A stretch of DNA of 16,276 nucleotides, taken from assembly GCA_002168015.1 (NCBI GenBank), contig NHCX01000097.1, positions 1-16,276 on the forward strand, written 5' to 3'. Source of the DNA: Verrucomicrobia bacterium TMED44 (lineage in GTDB: Bacteria; Verrucomicrobiota; Verrucomicrobiia; Opitutales; Seribacteraceae). The translations under genes and the position numbers were made by a program. Shown here in pieces: positions 9,001 through 12,383 of the stretch; within the stretch, counting starts at the first letter, position 1, and each line of letters starts with the position of its first letter. The notes below the pieces were generated by a model that was given only the letters and a program-made list of their open reading frames with translations, was not told the origin of the DNA and did not search any database.

Positions 9001-10520
9001 TTGGAGCTCAATCATTTGGACAAGGAGCCTTAGCGGTGGATAAGGTTGGAGAACGTTTTGACGGAGAAATCGCTGAGGTTTTAGTATTTGACCAGCAGGT
9101 AAATGCAGTTAATCGGCAGAAGATTGAAGGCTATTTGGCTCATAAATGGAGTCTTAATAAGCAACTGCCTCAATTGCATCCCTATTCTAATGATCCTCCA
9201 GCCTTCGGCGGAGCACAGGAAATCTTCTGGGGGGGATTACTACAGTATACTGAGGACAATAAAACAAAATATAAACTTCCAGACAAAGCTTTTGGTGATC
9301 CAAGCTTCGAACTGATCGCTTATTCTACCTCAGGTTTACCCGTTAGTTTTGTCTCCAGTAATCCCTCGGTTGCTACAATTGTGGGGAATTTAGTTTATCT
9401 CAATGGTGTCGGGGAGTCTACGATCAGTGCCATTCAAATGGGGGATACGCGTTATCACCCAGCTCTGCCCAAGAGCCATGTTCTGAAAGTTATTCAACCT
9501 GTTCCAAAAGATGATCAAACTATTGATTTTAAAGATATTTCCATAAAAGTACGGGATGATCCACCATTCCTAGTTAACGCAACTGCTTCTTCTGGCATGC
9601 CAGTTCTTTTTACCATAGATTCTGGTCCTGCAACGATTGATTCTACAGGTTTGGTCATCCTGGATGGAGTAACTGGAACTGTAGTTGTAACCGCTGCTCA
9701 ACCTGGAAGTGCATATTTTAATCCAGCCCCACCAATAACTCGGATTTTTGAAGTATCTGCTAAGCAAAGACCCGAAATCATCTTTCCGCAAAGTGCTGAT
9801 CACGGGCAACTTGATGATGTCATCTTTGGGCATCGTCCCCTTATTTTACAAGGTGTGTATGCCACCAGCGGTTCACCCTTCGTGATTACGAGTTCAAATT
9901 CAACAATTGTCGATGTTTATCAGGGAGATAAAATTATTCCTAAAGAAGAAGGTACCGTAGTTTTAACCTTTGATGTGCCAGCCAACCAGTTTTTTGTGGA
10001 AGCTGAAACTAAAATTAAAATTTTAAAAGTTGTAAAACCCACCCATATCAATTGGAAAGCTTTTCGTAAAAGAGATGTTCGCTATTCAATTTTACAAGAA
10101 AGATTTGCTAAAAGAATGACTTCCTCGGGAGACAATCCCCTGTATGCTCGGAAGATCTTTGATGAAGATTACAGCGATTCAGACGGAGATGGTTATCGGA
10201 ATGACTTTGAGCGTGCTCTGGGACTTGACTCTCTTGGGGTAGATAGTCCTTACCATTTACCTTTGCAATATGTTGGTGCTTCAGACGGTAAGCAAAGAAT
10301 ATCTTTTATCCGCTACAAAACCCCCCTCCAGACCACGGGTGAGGAATTTAGGTACATTATTGAAAGTAGCGATAATTTGAGAACATGGACGAGCAATGGG
10401 GTTTCCATGGAGGTTGCCCATGACCTTGGCGGTGGCATGGAGCGGGTCACCTTTATCAGTGATAATCAGATTTCAGCAGGGAAAAGAAACTTTCTTCGAT
10501 TACGCGTCGAGAAGCCCTAG
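3..10520 (+). CDS. Giant secreted LamG / Ig-like / jelly-roll multidomain protein (5'-truncated by window)
   Basis: The frame is open to the window edge, so the first codon is upstream and at least 3505 residues are visible. A TTG at position 90 would give an ORF start but lies inside a LamG tail, so it is not the real start. Modules in order (approximate nucleotides): LamG tail 3-160; He_PIG 160-385; Fn3-like 385-690; LamG 693-1308; Fn3-like 1347-1630; LamG 1645-3525 containing a second LamG (1921-3130) that contains a PA14-like module (2175-2714); Fn3 fragment 3600-3665; AHKW jelly roll 3715-4382; Fn3-like 4395-4690; AHKW jelly roll 4713-5250 plus tail 5908-5965 split by LamG 5253-5907; LamG 5970-6575; He_PIG 6580-6810; Ig-like/MBG 6820-7320; Ig-like 7330-8265 split by LamG 7497-8150; Ig-like 8268-8510; AHKW jelly roll 8520-9190; three Ig-like 9195-10035; C-terminal module. 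LamG ends are recognised by repeats of the type DDLRxYDxxL. Only a handful of cysteines occur, and no LPXTG or PEP-CTERM anchor is seen. An adhesion, carbohydrate-binding or surface role is inference; no catalytic domain is recognised. Confidence 0.93.
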   Translation, partial: TRGGISTGNADAFQFGRWRNDGNAYFQGSLDDLRVYDSALGGQEILQIFAGDDLREELVQHQFDLFAAGDPTGFSVSGLPRGLALDSVTGEVYGLPYEVGIFDLNVSAFNIAGEGKGNIRLIVNKTAPATSSVTPRSVTSSSAKMSAQVVSDGGEPVSLSLFWGVTDGGVNTNTNPADPNLWDYRINLAGNYADGLVSELVTGLDMNGTYYYRWMAGNSVTNEAWSSASEDGMLAWWSLDENSNSFSLDKITDRKATFVGISESDRVFGRKGNGLRFGGAGEHLVVKGFKGIVGDKARTLSLWVKTTDSTGSLVSWGDSGNGKLWEVEVSNGNLGLRVNGGNLETSQSINNNMWRHIAAVFPSSAENMEDAVLYIDGSAQSVLSVGNPLINTGDSLDLIIGTNSAANHFAGILDEIRLYERGLSSNEITSIYLDGTMVFTTSSTAQPPVVELSRVIAEANASVTVVGDLVSKDLTDPTIRIYYGLKDGGYSPVDWNNSYVNVNGGSPVSLGEFNATLTGLVPGSRYFFRAFAQSADGMDWSSGDPEVGSGLLGYWRMDEVNGSMVSDSLSPFRHANYLGNDLNKTRPVGFRAKALYFDGFSNRVHLDANNTDYLEQSFDGRSVSLWVKPESKFYTGLKVEKYENLVGYYPFDTQTGTTVNDISVNELKGDLLNGASLQGGQYGQSVYFDGSNDQVTIASSGTMASLNQESYTISMWVMPNTNNSGTYTEGRLHANGFLRGIDDTYYTNIESMLALTPSGSNYLTNGPGGRGLDFNNNNDYRNAGIGINRNNQYLSLFNGIFYAPSSGSYQWEIRGNDDRGTIWLDLDQDGVFETNGDLGTEQLLYQPNCCGTQSTTVNLNSGYYRIAIAHGQGGGGSNQEAYFSTPGGGPTSLTKIKPSDYPTLFLTENEKTVMSRGPFRLSMDGGNNLVYSHADQLSSVSISTNQSLPSGNWAHLVVRADYNSSKLAIYLDGQKKNEVSITSGSQLELASSIAWTMGGNNVMWKDYFSGQIDDLRFYSTNLSDSEILSIFNDDISAAVTAAKKSQVIFDEGTDSSGLTIAIDDDGFISSKIVEGGATSSLLSEMSLRDEQWHHVVVTFGDSPKAFKLYVDGTLQNQPVIHSSGMVSIHLEEPSLGAVEGTSNYPGFGHFMGSMDELRIYDRGLDAGEVSKILIGDFINEGFLDFLAIEKPQVITQTAIDVRPSQATMRVEVQSIGGEIETVNSSSDFTFKRNTFETMQAWYSGYELSSDYSNGEVVNRWSDLSGSGRDFENSSGDPQVLLSGLKGKPVLNFDGNDLLWTSHDFDHLANTGYTILTLARYTGSANNRVISSRTRNFLFGFHGALTGRWHAEGWISTAGPLDSDWHLHVGKIEAKGGDPQAFFRKDGEVLVSGSRDSHNTAFAPGVLQLGGYMTNREMSACEVAEVMIYNRELNEVELSQLEGYVAHKWQMNNELLPVSHPYFSIDPFGGSSAVTQQVTSGGDRPVVKIFWGDNKIENNSTLLDPNDDSKWDYVFEVNASGPVGLGSFLGTVDQLVQDTQYYFRGHAENLGGEKWAPNIESFLAMDTTFTKYTMEGMVLWLDAQDLDGDGYSDAGYADGLPMPIWIDKSLNEKHARQSVAQKIPNYAQNVFGGLPAIRFESGDAYNVGSLGVTYGNVHVFMVSKGSGVGIGATDGITGWSLDAKSGNAFGSFKSENNTLQQVSLGFDPRTGYGMLIGEIAEIMVFDRALPKAEEEMIEGYLAHKWGVVDDLAQTGFKLTRGLRLYYPFNETDGSVVQDYSVEMRHAEVIDADLSVNGKFGSAIDFESIDPFTARLALYQNELQINKGAWTMSSWFEAPVPGTGVTFRHGLAYGEPGYVFLRNDFGGPSKILGLFDGTSEKLTSYDASSLSSGWHHITVSSAVGNTKFFINGNHVGSISDNVILEVKTVGNLLAGNGKFSPKLDDFRVYDRTFSTADVTTLYGNGNGDFGVHPYADFPPSFDNIPVILPPRNPIVYWTFNELNGTQVRDDSGKNNHGVFDDNLTASPNLFDFSDAGRSGTGIRFDGNQTVKLTNDAGTFDIRGPFSICLWVKTNDLQAEILSSGQFSLLMSDGFLTAYANIGSQLRYTEPIPIPADQWIHLIFTWDGNKLFLYRNNEEVITPVNASGNLTGDATLTLGGRKLSADGPYEGMIDDLRIFDQYLTAAQRNEVFNFVDPPLIAYFGEDFSYQVETLKGPTDFNATGLPNGLNIDGKSGLIFGEANQTGDFAITVIASNQSGQDLEIFTDPLLTVLKGRQSILSTNQADLLTYGDPPLDLNLTATSDLPVAVEILEGNQSVDLNGTTLTINHPGFVRLRAFQDGDNNWLPAQSLILNFQIMPKELIIRPDDQFRRPEDANPAFTHQLIGLAENDSPSDFNVTVVSPVPDGNGSHPTLSGVYDLVPDANLSAKYFYSYQFGTLTVSEKLEQEIVFDQNLSDILATTPSVVLTGYSRGMDGNLTNLPLTYSVEDESVAQILVTQKDALRAYWKLNENMYAGAKDELGNYNGTLLELTTTGAGNVWTPGLFGNGITLGAERGRIDFGTVEFDSNFSLSFWMKPSQVDSNKTLILSKEGISGMNLFRIEKSDQNSSLRVYLSLDGINTQQIITTNTGVLIDNTWVNLALTYEDSNGTLSLFANSNLIGSSSGHFFSGTEISSRFTSLVLGGGVLPIASVIDDLRVYNICLNSSDLSNLYGNGGADFNRIELIGAGQTRIVANQKGNLAYEKSLPVYNYLTVIRAVQSLDFSSVADHSVGDFPTKLEANASSGLPVSFYSSDPALATVVGDYVYLQGAGNVTITARQIGDRRFEPAPEKTRSFVIRWGNLFSDSTPGLKLWFDATDVNGDGQVDTSNDFISSDKISMWADKSGNTNNPIQAQLSNMPRWTPAALNQKPIVTFDSNFSQIFEIQNAVSSPSFVFLVHRQKQVGESLVLGGDLSTTSEDGFLSLEHASGSVEIISKASTTAWSISTMRVAPNSQSLWVDGKIVGAQSFGQGALAVDKVGERFDGEIAEVLVFDQQVNAVNRQKIEGYLAHKWSLNKQLPQLHPYSNDPPAFGGAQEIFWGGLLQYTEDNKTKYKLPDKAFGDPSFELIAYSTSGLPVSFVSSNPSVATIVGNLVYLNGVGESTISAIQMGDTRYHPALPKSHVLKVIQPVPKDDQTIDFKDISIKVRDDPPFLVNATASSGMPVLFTIDSGPATIDSTGLVILDGVTGTVVVTAAQPGSAYFNPAPPITRIFEVSAKQRPEIIFPQSADHGQLDDVIFGHRPLILQGVYATSGSPFVITSSNSTIVDVYQGDKIIPKEEGTVVLTFDVPANQFFVEAETKIKILKVVKPTHINWKAFRKRDVRYSILQERFAKRMTSSGDNPLYARKIFDEDYSDSDGDGYRNDFERALGLDSLGVDSPYHLPLQYVGASDGKQRISFIRYKTPLQTTGEEFRYIIESSDNLRTWTSNGVSMEVAHDLGGGMERVTFISDNQISAGKRNFLRLRVEKP
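1645..3525 (+). other. LamG domain interrupted by an inserted LamG + PA14-like cassette
   Basis: The outer LamG starts normally (GLLGYWRMDE, then SVSLWVKPES near 1866-1895) and stops after about 90 residues. A fresh LamG start (NLVGYYPFD, near 1933) follows and runs to its own end signature (QIDDLRFYSTNLSDSEI, near 3033-3083). The missing second half of the outer LamG then appears: QVIFDEGTDSSG, QWHHVVVTFGD, KLYVDGTL and finally MDELRIYDRGLDAGEV near 3463-3510. Each half lacks what the other supplies, so this is one domain split by another, not three tandem domains. Confidence 0.8.
2175..2714 (+). other. PA14/GLEYA-like module nested inside the inserted LamG
   Basis: The inner LamG breaks off after its SMWVMPNT strand and resumes at FLTENEKTVMSRGPFRLSM. 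In between are about 180 residues with the hallmarks of a PA14-like beta sandwich: a flow of FNGIFYAPSSGSYQWEIRG, then NDDRGTIWLDLDQDG with an acidic loop at 2475-2501, then GYYRIAIAHGQGGGGSN. PA14 domains bind carbohydrate or act in adhesion in several families; ligand and activity here are unknown. A vicinal Cys-Cys pair (2547-2552) is unusual in a protein that otherwise has very few cysteines. Confidence 0.65.
3715..4382 (+). other. ConA-like jelly-roll module with AHKW / HPY signature (copy A)
   Basis: The module opens with MQAWYSG, has WSDLSGSGRDF and KPVLNFDGNDL, then EVAEVMIYNREL, and ends with GYVAHKW followed by LLPVSHPY. It is a LamG-like fold variant common in verrucomicrobial and planctomycetal secreted proteins. 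Related copies lie near 4713-5250 (with its tail at 5908-5965) and 8520-9190. It is the one long stretch of the protein with no acidic N-X-S/T sequon. Confidence 0.6.
5253..5907 (+). other. LamG cassette inserted in the C-terminal tail of jelly roll B
   Basis: Jelly roll B (from LWLDAQDLDGDGYSDAG near 4740) reaches GYLAHKWGVVDDL and is then broken. A complete LamG follows, from LRLYYPFNETDG to DDFRVYDRTF and LYGNGNGDFG. Only after it does the HPY element that normally closes this jelly roll appear (VHPYADFPPSF). Copies A and C in the same protein keep AHKW and HPY about a dozen residues apart, which is the internal control for this reading. Confidence 0.65.
7497..8150 (+). other. LamG cassette inserted in a bacterial Ig-like domain
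   Basis: An Ig-like domain starts at QEIVFDQNLSDILATTPSVV and reaches SVEDESVAQILV, where a strand expected to finish with a hydrophobic-G-x-G turn is missing. A complete LamG follows (LRAYWKLNEN to DDLRVYNICLNSSD), ending in LYGNGGADF. The Ig remainder then appears: RIELIGAGQTRIVANQKGN and the closing YNYLTVIR. The intact Ig-like copy at 8268-8510 shows the same order without interruption (PALATVVGDYVYLQGAGNV). Confidence 0.65.
10040..10520 (+). other. C-terminal module with calcium-type acidic loop and terminal beta domain
   Basis: After the last Ig-like domain comes a charged helix-like linker (WKAFRKRDVRYSILQERFAK), then DSDGDGYRNDFERALGLD (10176-10229), which resembles thrombospondin type 3 or dockerin calcium loops. 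A beta-rich end follows with YIIESSDNLRTWT and a final RNFLRLRV. This arrangement is common at the C-termini of large secreted verrucomicrobial proteins. A role in export or surface retention is plausible but unproven. Confidence 0.6.
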
Positions 10521-10558
10521 CTTAATATTTGCCGATCGTTTTAATCTTTTCCTTCCAT

Positions 10559-10581
10559 AGCTTTAGGTGTAAGCTTTTTTT
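10559..10581 (+). terminator. Short intrinsic terminator after the giant gene
   Basis: A 5-bp stem (AGCTT at 10559-10563 with AAGCT at 10571-10575) and a 7-base loop run into a stretch of seven T. It starts 38 bases after the giant gene's TAG. The stem is short, so efficiency is uncertain. Confidence 0.45.
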
Positions 10582-10649
10582 ATGAAAACATACCGAATTA
10601 TTGTTTTCTTACTTTAATCACCAAAATATAAATTCAACCAAAAATTAGA
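10582..10649 (+). promoter_or_regulatory. Candidate promoter/leader region of the rhodanese gene
   Basis: An AT-rich stretch between the upstream terminator and the rhodanese ATG contains a TATAAA hexamer at 10627-10632, but no -35 at standard spacing (TTGTTT lies 20 bases upstream). No Shine-Dalgarno precedes the ATG at 10650. Independent transcription of the rhodanese gene is inferred mainly from the terminator before it. Confidence 0.25.
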
Positions 10650-11030
10650 ATGAAATTATTCTCTTACCTAGCCCTACTTGCCTTTGCTTTTCCTCTATTT
10701 GGGGGTGAATACCCAGACATCAGCGTGAAAGAATTGCAGGCCGCAATTAAAGATGGAAAAGTAGCGGTTATCGATGTTAATGGAGCCAAGTCCTTCGGGA
10801 AAGGACATATACCTACAGCGATTGACTTTTCATCTAAAGGTAAGAAGTTGTCGACCCTTTTACCTAAGGATAAAAATACCTTGGTTGTCTCTTACTGTGG
10901 TGGACCTGGATGCCGGGCTTACAAACGTGGTGCTGACGCTGCAGCTAAGCTTGGTTATAAAAATGTTAAGCATCTTTCAGCCGGGATTTCAGGATGGAAA
11001 CGATCGGGTGCCGAAGTAGCCAAAAAATAA
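10650..11030 (+). CDS. Secreted single-domain rhodanese-like protein
   Basis: The 126 residues begin with a signal peptide (MKLFSYLALLAFAFPLFGG), followed by one rhodanese domain of about 105 residues, the usual size for the single-domain family. Visible landmarks are VIDVNGAKSFGKGHIPTA (positions 40-57, matching the family's DVR...GHIPGA, with Asn for the usual Arg), the active-site strand VVSYC with the presumed catalytic Cys83, and a closing SAGISGWKRSG that matches the GG..GW end. The loop after Cys83 is GGPGCR, longer than the common single-domain loop and with a second cysteine at 88. Rhodaneses carry persulfide sulfur; here the protein should act in the periplasm or outside, where sulfur relay or redox handling is possible, but no partner is encoded nearby. 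The ATG is the natural start because it puts the hydrophobic segment at the N-terminus. Confidence 0.9.
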   Translation: MKLFSYLALLAFAFPLFGGEYPDISVKELQAAIKDGKVAVIDVNGAKSFGKGHIPTAIDFSSKGKKLSTLLPKDKNTLVVSYCGGPGCRAYKRGADAAAKLGYKNVKHLSAGISGWKRSGAEVAKK

Positions 11031-11050
11031 TTACCTTTATCATCAATTGG

Positions 11051-11084
11051 AAAAGGCGCCTTTTATAGGCGCCTTTTTTGTTTT
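11051..11084. terminator. Strong intrinsic terminator shared by convergent genes
   Basis: The arms AAAAGGCGCC (11051-11060) and GGCGCCTTTT (11068-11077) pair over at least 10 bp, with a further T-A pair and a 5-base loop inside. On the + strand the hairpin runs into TTTTTTGTTTT, ideal for ending the rhodanese transcript 20 bases after its stop. On the - strand the same hairpin is followed by only four T, a weaker signal for the convergent gene. Confidence 0.85.
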
Positions 11085-12295
11085 TGGTAATCTTGATTAA
11101 CAGAAGACAAGAACAGGTCGATTGTTTGACATTCCTGCGGTTCAAGGTGGGGATACTTATTTCGGCTATTTTGGGTCAGTACTCTGCTAAGTTTTTTATA
11201 AAATACACTTTTAATTTCTACAGGAAGTCCTGAACAAACTTTTCCGTTTATCATGTATGAACAACGAAACCTAAAAAGCCTTTGGTTTAAGTCGAAATTT
11301 CTCAGTAAATCGTTAGTGGAAGAATTGACTTCTAATTTTTGAAAGTGTTGAGCAAATGGCGAAAAACTTAGTTTGAATGGATTAGGTAGTTTAGGTTCAT
11401 TAAGGAACAAAACATAATCCAGGAATTCATCAGTCCATTGATCAATCATCGACTCTTTTTCAGATTGGGTACTTTTGTACGCTTCCCTGAATTGATACTG
11501 CATTTTGATACACAAGTTTATAAAACCAATTTGATGTTCCAAAACCAAATGAGCTATTGGGTCGCTGAAATGAGTAAGATGATCAGTCGTTCTTGGGTTA
11601 AGGTTTAGATTAATTTGTTGGAGTTCATTTTTTTCAAGAAAGCCCAAGGCGTTGGCCCAATTTTCCCCAAAGATACTTGCATGATTAATATACCAACCCC
11701 CGAATCGTAAGTTGTAGGGTAATTGATGTCCGGGTTTTCCATGATTGAGAACATCGAGCGTACCTCCCCCACTCATAGTAATAACTGATCCGAGCAGCAA
11801 ACCGGGTATAAATTCGGTCTTTTCTGAGGCGTGGCATTTCATGCAACGGCGGGATCGGTAAATTGGAGGGAAGTCGGCGTCTTCTGGGTTCGGCAGCCTA
11901 AAAATGTAGGGGATTGCACCAATCTTTGGGTCAATACCTATCACCTCTATTTGCCCATTTGGAACATACCCAAGATACAGGTCATCTGAAAAAAAGATAG
12001 CCCGAGGGCTTTTCGGGCTAATTTTACTGAGTTGCAGGCTTGTGTTTGAAAAAACTAATACTTGGCTCAGGTATGAAATTTTGAATTCTTTGAGCAGATA
12101 GCTCAACATTGAGGCTCTATTTGAATATCTATCAGTAGAAGATTTGCCAGATTCAATTACACTTTTTAAAGAAGTGAATGAATCTTGAGGTACATGTTGG
12201 TAATATTGATGAATCGAATTTTCAAAATCCACGCTGGAATAAGCAATTGGACTGAAAAGCCAAGAAGTGAGAAAGATCATTTTTGTTAACTTCAT
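11063..12295 (-). CDS. Secreted mono-haem (CxxCH) protein of unknown function
   Basis: The 410 residues begin with a signal peptide (MKLTKMIFLTSWLFSPIAYSS). A family-like core follows: QVLVFSNTSLQLSKISP (79-93), PRAIFFSDDLYLGYVPNG (97-114), then CMKCH at 151-155, the c-type haem attachment motif, after a basic YRSRR. Further on are HQLPYNLRFGGWYINH (190-205) and a mostly helical C-terminal half. I recall this arrangement (VFS.TS, PRAI.F.DD.Y.GWVP, C..CH, R.GGWY) from uncharacterised secreted proteins of Planctomycetes, Verrucomicrobia and relatives; no reaction is established. His190, His205 and others could supply a distal haem ligand. Cytochrome c maturation in the periplasm would be needed. 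The ATG at 12295 puts the signal peptide at the N-terminus; no clear Shine-Dalgarno is present. The C-terminus (KQKRRL) is encoded by terminator sequence. Confidence 0.85.
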   Translation of the reverse strand: MKLTKMIFLTSWLFSPIAYSSVDFENSIHQYYQHVPQDSFTSLKSVIESGKSSTDRYSNRASMLSYLLKEFKISYLSQVLVFSNTSLQLSKISPKSPRAIFFSDDLYLGYVPNGQIEVIGIDPKIGAIPYIFRLPNPEDADFPPIYRSRRCMKCHASEKTEFIPGLLLGSVITMSGGGTLDVLNHGKPGHQLPYNLRFGGWYINHASIFGENWANALGFLEKNELQQINLNLNPRTTDHLTHFSDPIAHLVLEHQIGFINLCIKMQYQFREAYKSTQSEKESMIDQWTDEFLDYVLFLNEPKLPNPFKLSFSPFAQHFQKLEVNSSTNDLLRNFDLNQRLFRFRCSYMINGKVCSGLPVEIKSVFYKKLSRVLTQNSRNKYPHLEPQECQTIDLFLSSVNQDYQKQKRRL

Positions 12296-12383
12296 CTACA
12301 AATCAGTTTAAATTTCTTTTCTCTTTCATTCTAAGAATTTGACTTTGCAATTCCAGTAAAGTTCTAGCAAGTTATTACTAGTC
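12296..12383. promoter_or_regulatory. Divergent intergenic promoter region
   Basis: These 88 bases separate the haem-protein gene and the TIGR02597-like gene. On the - strand a good -10 (TAGAAT, complement of 12328-12333) lies 32 bases before the haem-protein ATG, without a convincing -35. On the + strand TTGACT at 12339-12344 resembles a -35, but the hexamer 17 bases downstream (TTCTAG) is a poor -10. No operator-like inverted repeat is obvious. Confidence 0.3.

Noticed and set aside
1-10520. Nested domains as an assembly or sequencing chimera
   Set aside because: More than 3500 codons stay in frame through every junction, and each interrupted domain is completed by its missing half; repeated chimeras would not do this. 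Read-level confirmation was not possible here.
10440-10520. C-terminal sorting signal (LPXTG, PEP-CTERM, transmembrane anchor)
   Set aside because: The last residues form a beta-rich end (FLRLRVEKP) with no hydrophobic segment, PEP or LPXTG motif.
10582-10617. 11-codon ORF (MKTYRIIVFLL) just after the terminator, resembling a signal-peptide start
   Set aside because: Too short, with no ribosome binding site and no downstream continuation in any frame; probably chance in AT-rich DNA.
12339-12367. TTGACT-17-TTCTAG as a sigma70 promoter for the TIGR02597-like gene
   Set aside because: The -10 matches the consensus poorly; kept only as a weak remark in the intergenic entry.
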